Below are positions 42,051 through 51,362 of a stretch of 64,000 bases of DNA, one piece after another. Origin of the DNA: Lachnospiraceae bacterium. Lineage in GTDB: Bacteria > Bacillota > Clostridia > Lachnospirales > Lachnospiraceae. A program made the translations under genes and the position numbers. The DNA lies in assembly GCA_019421365.1 (NCBI GenBank), contig JAHZFJ010000003.1:124001-188000 (forward strand), written 5' to 3'. A model generated the notes under the pieces. That model was given only the letters and a program-made list of their open reading frames with translations. It searched no databases and had not been told where the DNA came from. The number at the start of each line of letters is the position of its first letter. Position 1 is the first letter of the stretch.

Positions 42051-43667
42051 ATGGCTGTCAAGTATGTATTTGTAACAGGTGGTGTTGTATCAGGTCTTGG
42101 AAAGGGTATTACTGCTGCTTCTTTAGGTCGATTACTTAAAGCTCGTGGTTATAAAGTAACAATGCAAAAATTCGACCCTTATATTAATATCGATCCAGGT
42201 ACTATGAATCCAATCCAACATGGAGAAGTATTTGTTACAGATGATGGTGCAGAGACTGACCTTGATCTTGGTCACTATGAGAGATTTATTGATGAAAGTC
42301 TTACAAAACAATCAAACGTAACTACAGGAAAAATATATTGGTCCGTTCTCTCAAAAGAAAGACGTGGAGATTTCGGTGGAGGTACTGTTCAAGTAATTCC
42401 TCATATCACAAACGAAATCAAGAGCCGTTTTTATCGCAACGATGGCTGTGACGAAACTCAGATTGCAATCATCGAAGTTGGTGGTACAGTAGGGGATATC
42501 GAAAGTCAGCCATTCTTAGAATCAATCCGTCAGTTCCAACATGATATAGGACGTGAAAATGCAATTCTTATTCACGTTACTTTAATTCCTTACCTTAGAG
42601 CTTCTGGCGAAATGAAGACAAAACCAACACAAGCAAGTGTTAAAGAATTACAAGGTATGGGTATCCAACCAGATATCATCGTATGTAGAACTGAAGTTCC
42701 TTTAGAAGAAGGTATTAAAGATAAAATTGCATTATTCTGTAATGTACCAAGTAATCATGTTATGCAAAATCTTGATGTGGACACGCTATACGAAGCACCA
42801 CTTGCTATGGAAAATGAACATCTTGCAAATGTGGCTTGCGAATGCTTAAAACTTGATTGTCCAGAACCAGATTTAGCAGAATGGGAAAACATGGTTTATG
42901 CTCTAAAAAATCCAAAGAAAGAAGTTACTGTTGCTTTAGTTGGTAAATACACTGCTTTACATGATGCTTATATCAGTGTTGTAGAATCCTTAAAACATGG
43001 CGCTGTTGCTCACAATGCTTCTGTTAATATCAAATGGATCAACTCAGAAGATATTACTCCTAATAACGTAGAAGAAATGTTTGGAGATGTATCTGGTATT
43101 ATCGTTCCAGGTGGTTTTGGTCACCGTGGTATTGAAGGTATGATTACTTCTATTAAATATGCTCGTGAGAACAAACTTCCATACTTAGGACTATGTCTTG
43201 GTATGCAGTTAGCAATTGTTGAATTTGCAAGACATGTAGTTGGTTTTGCTGATGCCCATAGTGTAGAACTTGATCCAGGAACTACTCATCCAGTAATTCA
43301 CTTAATGCCAGAACAAGATGGTGTCGAAGACCTTGGTGGCACTTTACGTCTTGGTTCATATCCTTGTGTATTAGAAGCTGGTTCAAAGGCTCATGAATTA
43401 TACGGTTCAACAGATATCAAAGAAAGACATAGACATCGTTACGAAGTTAACAACTACTATCGTGATGATTTCAAGAAACACGGTCTTGTACTTTCTGGTC
43501 TATCACCTGATGGTCGTATAGTTGAAATGATCGAATTAAAGGATCACCCTTGGTTTGTTGCTACTCAAGCTCATCCTGAATTCAAATCAAGACCAAACAG
43601 ACCACACCCATTATTCAAAGGATTTATCGGTGCTTCAATTGCCAATCAAGATAGTAAATTAAAATAA
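42051..43667 (+). CDS. pyrG: CTP synthase
   Basis: A 538-residue glutamine amidotransferase converting UTP to CTP with ATP and glutamine. The synthetase domain begins KYVFVTGGVVSGLGKGITAASLGRLLKARG with the P-loop, and has SKERRGDFGGGTVQVIPHIT. The C-terminal GATase domain has the catalytic Cys in LGLCLGMQLAI (near 380) and the His/Glu pair in QAHPEFKSRPNRPHP (near 515). AAAGGAGG gives a strong start. Full length. Confidence 0.97.
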   Translation: MAVKYVFVTGGVVSGLGKGITAASLGRLLKARGYKVTMQKFDPYINIDPGTMNPIQHGEVFVTDDGAETDLDLGHYERFIDESLTKQSNVTTGKIYWSVLSKERRGDFGGGTVQVIPHITNEIKSRFYRNDGCDETQIAIIEVGGTVGDIESQPFLESIRQFQHDIGRENAILIHVTLIPYLRASGEMKTKPTQASVKELQGMGIQPDIIVCRTEVPLEEGIKDKIALFCNVPSNHVMQNLDVDTLYEAPLAMENEHLANVACECLKLDCPEPDLAEWENMVYALKNPKKEVTVALVGKYTALHDAYISVVESLKHGAVAHNASVNIKWINSEDITPNNVEEMFGDVSGIIVPGGFGHRGIEGMITSIKYARENKLPYLGLCLGMQLAIVEFARHVVGFADAHSVELDPGTTHPVIHLMPEQDGVEDLGGTLRLGSYPCVLEAGSKAHELYGSTDIKERHRHRYEVNNYYRDDFKKHGLVLSGLSPDGRIVEMIELKDHPWFVATQAHPEFKSRPNRPHPLFKGFIGASIANQDSKLK

Positions 43668-43701
43668 TAAGTAAACAAAAACTGCCTATGCAAGTTGAAA
43701 C

Positions 43702-43742
43702 AAACCCCTTTTGTTAGACAAAAGTCTAATGAAAGGGGGTTT
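43702..43742 (+). terminator. pyrG terminator
   Basis: AAACCCCTTTT pairs with AAAGGGGGTTT (one wobble), and an inner TTAGAC-AAAA-GTCTAA stem caps it. It lies 35 bp past the pyrG stop codon. Confidence 0.8.
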
Positions 43743-43781
43743 CTATGTCCTATAAAAAATGGCCTGATTTACGGATGATAC

Positions 43782-44291
43782 TTATAATATACATTCAAAA
43801 GAATACGCAGTGAACTCCAGAGGATTACCACTTTCATCGTTTACAAAACTTGCCGCACTTTCTGCTGTTATGGAAAATCCAGCCCCCTTCAAAAGTTCCA
43901 CAGATGGGATGTTTTCTTTAGCCGTACCCGAAATGAACCTATGGAGTTTTAATTCATATTTAGCATATCTCATTATCTCTGAAACAGCCTCTTTTGCATA
44001 TCCATTTCCTTGATAATTAGTATGTATGCAGTATCCAAGATTTCTTGTAATATCATCTGTATAATTTAAGCTGATAAATCCAATGACTTTATTATCAGAT
44101 TTCAATTCCACTGCGAAAAATTCATCAGATCCTGTAAAATACAATAATATGTTTCTTAGGTTTTCTTCATCTGTTGGGAATTGATCATCATATATAGCAT
44201 ATTTTGATGCCTGTTTATCGCGTATCAGTTCTGAAAAGTCCTGAAAATCACTGGTTGTAAACCTTCGTAAAACAAGATGTAACGTTTCCAT
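43782..44291 (-). CDS. GNAT family N-acetyltransferase (RimJ/RimL-like)
   Basis: A 169-residue acetyltransferase: METLHLVLRRFTTSDFQDFSELI at the start, NLGYCIHTNYQGNGYAKEAVSEIMRYA for acetyl-CoA binding, and NIPSVELLKGAGFS (motif B) further on. RimJ/RimL relatives acetylate protein N-termini or small molecules; the acceptor is unknown. Start behind GGAGGAATACGTT. It is 39 bp downstream of the GH42 gene. Confidence 0.85.
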   Translation of the reverse strand: METLHLVLRRFTTSDFQDFSELIRDKQASKYAIYDDQFPTDEENLRNILLYFTGSDEFFAVELKSDNKVIGFISLNYTDDITRNLGYCIHTNYQGNGYAKEAVSEIMRYAKYELKLHRFISGTAKENIPSVELLKGAGFSITAESAASFVNDESGNPLEFTAYSFECIL

Positions 44292-44330
44292 AACGTATTC
44301 CTCCACAAATTTTGATTTTTCTTAAACATA

Positions 44331-46277
44331 CTAGATTAAAGGCAACACTTTTAGATCAAAGGGATACAAAATACTACTTTTAATATTTGTCAAATTGACT
44401 TCCTGTACTTGATTTGTATTATTAAATATTAATAAATATCTTGAAGAATCATCTTCCCGAACACTAACCTCTACCCCATCTGGTAAACCACTGAATACTT
44501 CTACCGTAGTCCCCTCTAATACATCATTCATAAAATCTCGATAAAAATCCCGTTCAAGAATAGTTCCTACATAATATACTTCACCTTCACCAAAGGTATT
44601 CTTAGTAACTGCAGACTTACCTTGATAGAAGTCCTCCATATAAGTTCCAAGACTCTGCGCTGTATCTAATTGCATGATATCAGCCCACTGGTTACACCTA
44701 TATGATTTCCCACTCTTCAATCGAATCTTATTAGTATCATTACCAAGTGCGTCATATTCTTCAACAACCGCACCAACATAGCTAGCGAATGGTCCAGGTA
44801 GATATTCCATAATACAAGCATTGGTTTCATCCTTTACACCAGAACGATTTGTTAGAATAAGTTTTCCACCATTATCCACATATTTAGTCAAGTTATCTAC
44901 AATTTCTTTTGAAGTTACATACACAGTAGGTGCAATTACCACTTCATACTGATCTAAGTTGGCCGTTATATTAATAATATCAATCCCTGCTCCAAGTCTA
45001 GTTACTCCATCGTGGAATAGCTTCAACTGGTTGTAATAATGAAATCCATCAGCTTGTTGTTGGAATTTGAAGGCATTATCTTGCTCATGTGAGAATAATA
45101 AAGCAACTTTATTTCGAATCGTTGTTCCCTCTAACATCTGCAACTCTTCATTCACTGTATCACACAAGGATCGGAATTCTTCATATCTTCTACCTAACTT
45201 ATTGTTATGATCGAGAATTCCATGCCAAAACATCTCTGCTCCCTTTGTCGCACTTCTCCATCTAAAATGCAGTACGCAGTCGGCACCTCTTGCAAATGCT
45301 TGTAATGAATATCCCTTAATCATATTCGGTCTCGGTGTTCTTCTAATTGGCATCCAACATCCTGGTGCACCACTAAGTTGTTCCATAATACAGAAGTTTT
45401 TTCGCTTAATACCTCTTGTTAGGTCTAAATGAAATGCATGAGAATAAATCTCCTCATGATCTTCTGGGATTACAGCAACCGGATAATTGTCATATGATGC
45501 ATACGACAAATCTTCAAACGTCTTGTAGAAGTCCGGCGTCATATCACCTAGAAACATATTAGTTGTAATTGTTACACTCTTACAATACGTACGGATGATA
45601 TCCGCTTGTAACTTCACAAATTCGATCATGGATTCTGATGCATATCGATAATAATCTAGAAGATAGGCTGGATTTAACCAATTCTGTCTATCACCAAGAG
45701 GAGGTGTGATTTGTGACCAATCACTATATTCTCCGCTCCACATAACATTTCCATATGTATCATTTAGTTTCTCTAATGTTGTGTATTTCTTCTTAAGCCA
45801 ATTTCTGAACTTATCTGTACACACTGGACATGTACAATGATTTGCTTCTAATTCGTTATCAATTTGCCAACTAACAACCGCCTTATTATCTCTATAGTGT
45901 TTTGCCATCTCCGTGACAATCTGAATTGTCTTCTTAATTAATGAAGGGCTATTGTAACATCTATGACCTCTCACTCCAATATTCACCCTATTACCATGTT
46001 CATCACATAGAATTGCATCTGGATACTTCTCATATAGCCATAACGGTGGACAATTGGTTGGCGTACCAAGAATAACTTCGATCCCTCTCTGAGCAAATAT
46101 GTCCACAGCTTTATCTAACCAAGTAAAATCGTACTGTCCTTCCACCGGTTCAAGACGACTCCATGCAAATTCTGCTAGACGCACAACCTTAACCCCTGTT
46201 TCCTCCATTAAATCGGCATCTTTTTCCCATAACTCACTATCCCAATGTTCTGGATAATAAACTACTCCAACTTTCAT
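44331..46277 (-). CDS. Glycoside hydrolase family 42 beta-galactosidase
   Basis: A 648-residue family GH42 enzyme. It starts MKVGVVYYPEHWDSELW. The acid/base is E142 in SWQIDNELEANH and the nucleophile E299 in NFCIMEQLSG. A zinc site is formed by C107, C148, C150 and C153. A beta-galactosidase trimerisation domain and a small C-terminal beta domain follow. No signal peptide, so it acts on imported galactosides, probably plant-derived oligosaccharides. Start behind AAAGGAGAAGCAT. Confidence 0.93.
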   Translation of the reverse strand: MKVGVVYYPEHWDSELWEKDADLMEETGVKVVRLAEFAWSRLEPVEGQYDFTWLDKAVDIFAQRGIEVILGTPTNCPPLWLYEKYPDAILCDEHGNRVNIGVRGHRCYNSPSLIKKTIQIVTEMAKHYRDNKAVVSWQIDNELEANHCTCPVCTDKFRNWLKKKYTTLEKLNDTYGNVMWSGEYSDWSQITPPLGDRQNWLNPAYLLDYYRYASESMIEFVKLQADIIRTYCKSVTITTNMFLGDMTPDFYKTFEDLSYASYDNYPVAVIPEDHEEIYSHAFHLDLTRGIKRKNFCIMEQLSGAPGCWMPIRRTPRPNMIKGYSLQAFARGADCVLHFRWRSATKGAEMFWHGILDHNNKLGRRYEEFRSLCDTVNEELQMLEGTTIRNKVALLFSHEQDNAFKFQQQADGFHYYNQLKLFHDGVTRLGAGIDIINITANLDQYEVVIAPTVYVTSKEIVDNLTKYVDNGGKLILTNRSGVKDETNACIMEYLPGPFASYVGAVVEEYDALGNDTNKIRLKSGKSYRCNQWADIMQLDTAQSLGTYMEDFYQGKSAVTKNTFGEGEVYYVGTILERDFYRDFMNDVLEGTTVEVFSGLPDGVEVSVREDDSSRYLLIFNNTNQVQEVNLTNIKSSILYPFDLKVLPLI

Positions 46278-46522
46278 ATGCTTCTCCTTTACTCAGCTTT
46301 TGGCTGCATTTATATGATCTATTCACCTATGTATCTTAACTTTATAGCATCTTACATATTCCCTATATCAATCTCATACGGGGAATAAGATTCCCTTCTA
46401 TCCTATCATATATCAGAAAGCTGTAATACTATCAATATTAATTTCTTACTATAGTAATATTCGGTTATTTCAAGCTAATTGGATTCAGGCGATTAATAGT
46501 AGACCTCATCTTTAAGCAAAAA
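46278..46522. other. Intergenic region between GH42 and the ThuA remnant
   Basis: No gene is visible. It contains a short GGGAAT/ATTCCC hairpin (46381-46395) and must hold the GH42 promoter. Nothing else is recognisable. Confidence 0.4.
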
Positions 46523-46548
46523 AATCCCAGCCGATAACGGCCAGGATT
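46523..46548 (-). terminator. Terminator after the ThuA/Gfo remnant
   Basis: On the minus strand AATCCTGGCCG-TTAT-CGGCTGGGATT forms an 11-bp stem with two G-U pairs, followed by TTTTTTT. It is the intact end of an operon whose genes have decayed. Confidence 0.85.
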
Positions 46549-46581
46549 CATAGGGCATTATTTTACACAAATAGCTTTCTT

Positions 46582-47527
46582 CTAACTCCATATATCATCA
46601 AGGATACCATGAACTGGATTATTCTTCATTGGCTCTAAGCGTTCAAAACGAGATTCCAATGGAATTGTACGACCTTCTTTGCTACTTTTTTGGAATGTCT
46701 CCATAATCTCTAGAACATGATACGTCTGATGATAATTCGGACGGAACGACCGGCCTACCTGCAATGCTTTAGCCATATCCGCCAATCCTAGGGCACGGCT
46801 ATTTTCTTTATAATCAAATACAAGTGGCATCTCCATAATTCTGCCTTGTTCAGGTCTCAGCAATTTTACAGGTCCACCAAAACCGCTCTTTGGCATAAAC
46901 CTTACCTTCTGCTGCCCACAGCATACCACGGCGCATCATTTCCTATGCATTTGGTGACTGGTCGAACACATCGTCATGATGTCCAAGAGAAGTATAGAAT
47001 ACTCGTCCGTTGCCCCAGTATTTCGTCCATGCAACCGGCATATCAACCGGTTTATTACTAATATGATAGTAATTCACACTTGGAAACCTCGTAGTTGCTA
47101 GTACCTCAATGGCAGGATCAATATGTAGATAATAATGCTCACTCTTTACTGGGAAATCTCCCAAACCTTCCGTTATTGGACTGGAGCCGTGACATATATT
47201 AACGGTGTATTCAATACCATCCCCACCCGGATGACTAACCCATTGTCCACCAGTAATAAACTGCCATTCCGTATCATCTCTAAATGAATCACACATGCCC
47301 CCATGGCATCCTGCCAGTCCAACGCCTGCACCAACTGCTTTAGAAAGATTGACTACGTAATCATGATTGATTTGTCCCATCGTCCAGCATGCAACGATTA
47401 AATCCAATTCCATCAATGCATCTGCATCACTTAATACGTCTAGGGTGTCACTGATTGTTACTGAACCTTTAACCGTGTCTTTCAGTCCATAACTGGTCTT
47501 TCGCCTCGACAGTATCGGATAGAAGCT
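46582..47527 (-). pseudogene. Decayed ThuA-domain gene joined to a Gfo/Idh/MocA C-terminus
   Basis: The first part (47527 to about 46860) encodes a ThuA (trehalose utilisation) domain: VSDTLDV-like ISDTLDVLSD, LIVACWTMGQI, GLAGCHGGMCDSFRDDTEWQFITGGQWVSHPGG and GRVFYTSLGHHDDVFDQSPNA. It lacks the first 30 or so residues and has no start codon. An in-frame TAG (46943-46945) interrupts it before EMMRRGMLWAAEG. In another frame, 46582 to about 46880 encodes PEQGRIMEMPLVFDYKENSRALGLADMAKAL and YHVLEIMETFQKSSKEG, the C-terminal end of a Gfo/Idh/MocA oxidoreductase. A deletion has apparently fused two neighbouring genes. Confidence 0.75.
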
Positions 47528-47584
47528 TTATCAAAGCAGTATTAGATAAGCCAATCTGGCCATATATCTCCGTTACATAGCCGT

Positions 47585-47618
47585 AAAAAATCCTGGTCGC
47601 TACCGACCAGGATTTTTT
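47585..47618. terminator. Bidirectional terminator after the deacetylase gene
   Basis: AAAAAATCCTGGTCG pairs perfectly with CGACCAGGATTTTTT (15 bp, CTAC loop). It ends the deacetylase transcript on the minus strand. Confidence 0.9.
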
Positions 47619-47668
47619 TTTTATCTTATTCAACATTTAATTAATACGGCAAATTTTCGTTCAAATTA

Positions 47669-48451
47669 CTAATCCTTAAACTGCCTTCCCTCGTGATCCA
47701 TATGATACTCACCTGTATAGATTAATTCCGATACTGGTACAATGGTGTACCCCTTGTCTTGCAATCCTGTAATCATTGATTCTAGTGCATCTTTGGTGTA
47801 CTTGGCACCGTTGTGACACAGAATAATGGAACCATTTCCAAGGTGGTTGTTGTTTACTACCGTGTCAATAATTGACTCTACTCCATAGTCTTTCCAGTCT
47901 AAAGAATCTACATCCCATTGTATACAATGGTATCCCAATTCATTCACAGACTCTACTAGGGTGTTGTTATAATCCCCGTATGGTGGTCGGAACAATGTCA
48001 TATCAATTCCGGTTAACGCCTTAACTTTATCATGAACCTTCTGAATCTCTTCTTTGCATTCTTCCTTACTTAACTGTGACATCTGCTTGTGATTCTCACT
48101 ATGATTACCTAAATCATGCCCTGCTGCCGCAATTGCTTTCACATCGTCTGGATAAGTCTCTACCCAGCCGCCTGTCATAAAGAATGTTACATGAATGTTA
48201 TACTTTGCTAATATATCTAGAATCGCCTGCGTATCCTCATTCCCCCATGCAGCATCAAATGAAAGAGCCACTTTCTTCTCAGAACAGTCAACGCAATATA
48301 TAGGTAGTTTACGCTCGTTTTGCATTATTGAAACTGTAACCGCCTTTTTTACAGAGCCTCCTATAATTCCAAGAAGCAAAATTATACTCATCACAACAAG
48401 ACCCGTCTTAATGAACTTTCCTATCTTCTCTCTTTCTTCATCAATGTCCAT
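47669..48451 (-). CDS. Polysaccharide deacetylase (PdaB-like)
   Basis: A 260-residue CE4 (NodB) family protein with an N-terminal membrane anchor (about 14-37). Catalytic motifs: LSFDAAWGNEDT (Asp), HDLGNHSENH (metal His pair) and FRPPYGDYN. The layout and the SFDAAWG variant match sporulation deacetylases of the PdaB type, which act on peptidoglycan or spore cortex. Start at MDIDEERE behind AAGGTG; an ATG seven codons earlier lacks a ribosome binding site. Strong terminator downstream. Confidence 0.9.
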   Translation of the reverse strand: MDIDEEREKIGKFIKTGLVVMSIILLLGIIGGSVKKAVTVSIMQNERKLPIYCVDCSEKKVALSFDAAWGNEDTQAILDILAKYNIHVTFFMTGGWVETYPDDVKAIAAAGHDLGNHSENHKQMSQLSKEECKEEIQKVHDKVKALTGIDMTLFRPPYGDYNNTLVESVNELGYHCIQWDVDSLDWKDYGVESIIDTVVNNNHLGNGSIILCHNGAKYTKDALESMITGLQDKGYTIVPVSELIYTGEYHMDHEGRQFKD

Positions 48452-48593
48452 ATCCAACACCTTAAAGATCATTTAATTGTTATTAATATATGGTTATAGG
48501 CAAGTACTATATGCGAACAATCTTAAGTCGATGGCTATTAGCACAGATGGTTACCTTCGGAACATTTTTTTACTTAAAGTCAACTACATCTTA

Positions 48594-48986
48594 TTATTCT
48601 ACCTCCGAAGCTCTTTCAAGGCATCTTGCAACAGCATCTTTTATAGCATCTGAAGTGATGGTTGCACCAGATACAGCATCAACATTTGGTGATTGTGTAT
48701 CTATTATTTCATCTGGTATTGTTTTAATTGCAACCCCACCTTTATCTGGTGTTTCATTATTGCTCCCTATGTTTATATCTGATATTTTACCATCTTCTAT
48801 TATAACAGTTACATCAAATTTTCCCTTTTTCCCTGTAGCAGCCTCTGAATAGCTTCCATCTTTCCATGTTCCTGACTCAGTTATATTATAATCTTCTAAT
48901 AGTTTTGTAGAAGCATTATTACTACAGCCTGTAAACAATAACGTAGTCAAAGAAATTATTAAAAGAATAAATTTTACTTTTCTCAT
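48594..48986 (-). CDS. FMN-binding domain lipoprotein
   Basis: A 130-residue secreted protein. A lipoprotein signal with lipobox LFTGC (C21) is followed by an FMN_bind domain. The flavinylation motif SGATITS (106-112) holds T109, the residue that carries covalent FMN in RnfG/NqrC-type and extracellular electron-transfer proteins. No Apbe/Rnf gene is adjacent. It is 29 bp downstream of the short-chain dehydrogenase gene. A redox function at the cell surface is inferred from the family. Confidence 0.88.
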   Translation of the reverse strand: MRKVKFILLIISLTTLLFTGCSNNASTKLLEDYNITESGTWKDGSYSEAATGKKGKFDVTVIIEDGKISDINIGSNNETPDKGGVAIKTIPDEIIDTQSPNVDAVSGATITSDAIKDAVARCLERASEVE

Positions 48987-49015
48987 CTTAACTCCTTGGT
49001 TTTTATTAAATCATT

Positions 49016-49789
49016 TTATCTGTTCATTTTTTTTGCAAAATATCTTGCCGTACTTCTTGGTAAACATCGAGTGATAATATTAAATAGATACGTTATAACC
49101 CCATGATACTTTATGGCTCTTCCCTTCATTGCCGCATTATATCCTGCTTTTGCTACATCCTTGGCATTTGAAGTCTTAAATTGTGAAAACATTACGGAAT
49201 GGTCCATGTTAGCATTCTTCTCAAAATCAGTTGAAGTTGGGCCAGGACATAATGCAGTAACTGTAACACCAGAGCCTTTCAATTCTTCTGATAATGCTTC
49301 GGAGAATGATAATACAAAACTTTTAGAAGCATAATATAAAGACATATACGGTCCTGCTGAGAATGCGGCAACAGATGACAAATTAATAATTTTACCTCGT
49401 TTCCGCTTTTTCATATCATTTCCAAATAAATAAGTCATCTCAACAAGCGCAGAAATATTTAGGTCAATTAAATTTTTCTGCTTTTGCCAGTCTGAATCAA
49501 GAAATGCATTGCAATCGCCAAACCCGGCATTATTAACTAGAACACCTACGTTTAAAGACTTTCTTTTTACATAATCATAAAGGTCTTGTATAGCATTATT
49601 GGAAGTAAGGTCTAACGCATAAATATTAACATTGACAGAATAGTTTGATTCCAATTCTTGTTTCAAAGATTCTAATTTGTTTTTGCTTCGAGCAACTAGA
49701 ATAAGATTGTATCCATTTTCAGCAAATGTTTTAGCAAAGTGTAAGCCTATCCCACCTGAAGCACCAGTAATTAAAACATAATCGTTCAT
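49016..49789 (-). CDS. Short-chain dehydrogenase/reductase
   Basis: A 257-residue classical SDR. The cofactor motif is TGASGGIG (7-14), the NNAG motif is VNNAGFG (about 85), and the catalytic Ser-Tyr-Lys are in NLSSVAAFS and YYASKSF. The sequence resembles DltE/YqjQ-like reductases; substrate unknown. It overlaps the upstream membrane-protein gene by 4 bp. Confidence 0.88.
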   Translation of the reverse strand: MNDYVLITGASGGIGLHFAKTFAENGYNLILVARSKNKLESLKQELESNYSVNVNIYALDLTSNNAIQDLYDYVKRKSLNVGVLVNNAGFGDCNAFLDSDWQKQKNLIDLNISALVEMTYLFGNDMKKRKRGKIINLSSVAAFSAGPYMSLYYASKSFVLSFSEALSEELKGSGVTVTALCPGPTSTDFEKNANMDHSVMFSQFKTSNAKDVAKAGYNAAMKGRAIKYHGVITYLFNIITRCLPRSTARYFAKKMNR

Positions 49790-50484
49790 TTCTTATCTCT
49801 CCTTTTAGAGTTCTTTTCACTTCTTTGATACATCCATATTAAGATAAGTCCAGGTATTACAAATCCAATAAATACAAACAGACCGTGAATCATATGTGCT
49901 TGCGGTTCAGGTAAGTTCGCTACCTTTTTCATCGGTGAGAACCATGGTGACATCTGAACAAACATTAGACAGATAAAGCCTATCTGCAACTGTATATTTT
50001 CATCTCTATCTTTATGCTTTTTCCATGCATAGGTAAGCAATATGGCAGTGAATAATCCTTCGAATACCCATGACCAAACGCCAAGTCTCCCCCATAGTCC
50101 GAAGCCTAATTTAACATTCGAATGTGGATAGAGCGCTAGGTCAGCATTGTGCATCGGTAAATCCGCTACAAAATGCAAGAAAGCAACTAGAGCTGATATA
50201 ATTCCTATTTTATTATTCTTCTTGTATATCAACCAGCAGATTACTCCAAATAACAATGACCAGAAAATCGACATCAAAAGTGAATGGTCCCAATCTATAA
50301 ACGTTAAATCAAAAAATAAATAGGGTAACGCTTTTAAATTAGGTGTTACCGTGTCAAATCCGCCCATAATAAAAATACCATTAAGCATATCTAATATCCC
50401 AGTACCAACCAAAAGAGGCGCAGTTGGAATATCTGGCTCCTTTGCTTTTATAGCAGCGGCAACTGCGTAATGTCCAAAATACAT
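49786..50484 (-). CDS. Membrane-bound metal-dependent hydrolase-like protein
   Basis: A 232-residue polytopic membrane protein with several His/Asp motifs on one side: FGHYAVAAAIKAKEP near the start, FIDWDHSLLMS (about 78-88), FLHFVADLPMHNADLALYPHS (about 116-136) and GLFVF near the end. This resembles YdjM-type predicted membrane hydrolases. No substrate is known. Start ATG behind GGAGTG; overlaps the SDR gene by 4 bp. Confidence 0.75.
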   Translation of the reverse strand: MYFGHYAVAAAIKAKEPDIPTAPLLVGTGILDMLNGIFIMGGFDTVTPNLKALPYLFFDLTFIDWDHSLLMSIFWSLLFGVICWLIYKKNNKIGIISALVAFLHFVADLPMHNADLALYPHSNVKLGFGLWGRLGVWSWVFEGLFTAILLTYAWKKHKDRDENIQLQIGFICLMFVQMSPWFSPMKKVANLPEPQAHMIHGLFVFIGFVIPGLILIWMYQRSEKNSKRRDKK

Positions 50485-50648
50485 TTCTTATCACTCCTTA
50501 CGTTTTATTTACACATTATTTTACTAAGGATAATCTTGTTGGTACACTACACAAAACATAAAATTGTCCAAAAAATTCAGATCAAATATCACAAAGTATA
50601 TTCTTGTTGTTGTTAATGACTGTCAAGCGTATTCGCTTTAGAGCGTAA

Positions 50649-50703
50649 AAAAAGAGCTGAATTTTATTGACATATAAAAAGTCGATAAAATTCAGCTCTT
50701 TTT
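50649..50703 (-). terminator. TetR gene terminator, overlapping the stop codon
   Basis: A 19-bp perfect stem (50649-50667 with 50685-50703), extended by GAC/GTC. One arm includes the last two bases of the TetR stop codon. T-run on the minus strand. Confidence 0.88.
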
Positions 50704-51274
50704 ATTTCAAAGCATTTAATGTTTGAATAATAAGTTTATTCAAACCACTAAAATTTACATCATTCGGATTTTCCAACCAGAAAGTAAAAGCCGCAATTGC
50801 TTGTGATGCAATAAGCTCTAAGACTAGTTTTTCATTCATTCTTTTTTCATTACGAAAAAAATGTTCCCAAAAATGATATTTAATAGCTTCTTTCCATTTC
50901 TTTATAAATCTTATATTAGGATTGGCAATCAAATAAGTGTAAAACACCTGCCTATTTTCCAAAATATAATTACATGTATTTTTTAAAAAATCTAAATCTT
51001 TTTCATGAACAAAAGTATTGCTAATAATATCATGATTCAATCTTAATAGATTATAAATTAGAGTATTTTCAATATCCTCTTGCAAATCATTGACATTATT
51101 ATAATAAGCATAAAATGTACTTCTAGCAACATGGGCATGTTTGCATAGATCCTTAACTGAGATACTATAAATTTCATCATGCTGATTCATTTCAACAATA
51201 CTCTTCATTAATGACTGTTGTGCATCAGTGTACACTTTTTCTTTTGTATTGGTTATATATTGGTATGGATTCAC
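50702..51274 (-). CDS. TetR/AcrR family transcriptional regulator
   Basis: A 190-residue regulator. The N-terminal helix-turn-helix is in ISVKDLCKHAHVARSTFYAYYNNVNDLQEDIE (about 37-68), and a C-terminal all-helical ligand domain follows, resembling the TetR_C_33-like (Dhak-type) group. It lies downstream of the ABC exporter pair on the same strand with its own putative promoter. The target could be itself or the genes at 49016-50484, which are downstream of its terminator. Not determinable here. Confidence 0.85.
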   Translation of the reverse strand: MNPYQYITNTKEKVYTDAQQSLMKSIVEMNQHDEIYSISVKDLCKHAHVARSTFYAYYNNVNDLQEDIENTLIYNLLRLNHDIISNTFVHEKDLDFLKNTCNYILENRQVFYTYLIANPNIRFIKKWKEAIKYHFWEHFFRNEKRMNEKLVLELIASQAIAAFTFWLENPNDVNFSGLNKLIIQTLNALK

Positions 51275-51362
51275 TGACGGTGTCCTCCAAGTAATCTATC
51301 ATGATATTATCATTCTAATTAATAAACAAAAAAATGCAAGTCCACTCCTCTACTTATTAATA

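Noticed and set aside
46929..46943. A frameshift inside the ThuA gene
   Set aside because: After TAG at 46943-46945 the same frame continues with EMMRRGMLWAAEG, the normal ThuA ending, so the break there is an in-frame stop. The frame change comes only later, where the Gfo/Idh remnant begins.
48490..48852. 120-codon plus-strand frame opposite the FMN-binding lipoprotein
   Set aside because: It is the antisense shadow of a gene with a clear lipobox and flavinylation motif; no ribosome binding site or domain.
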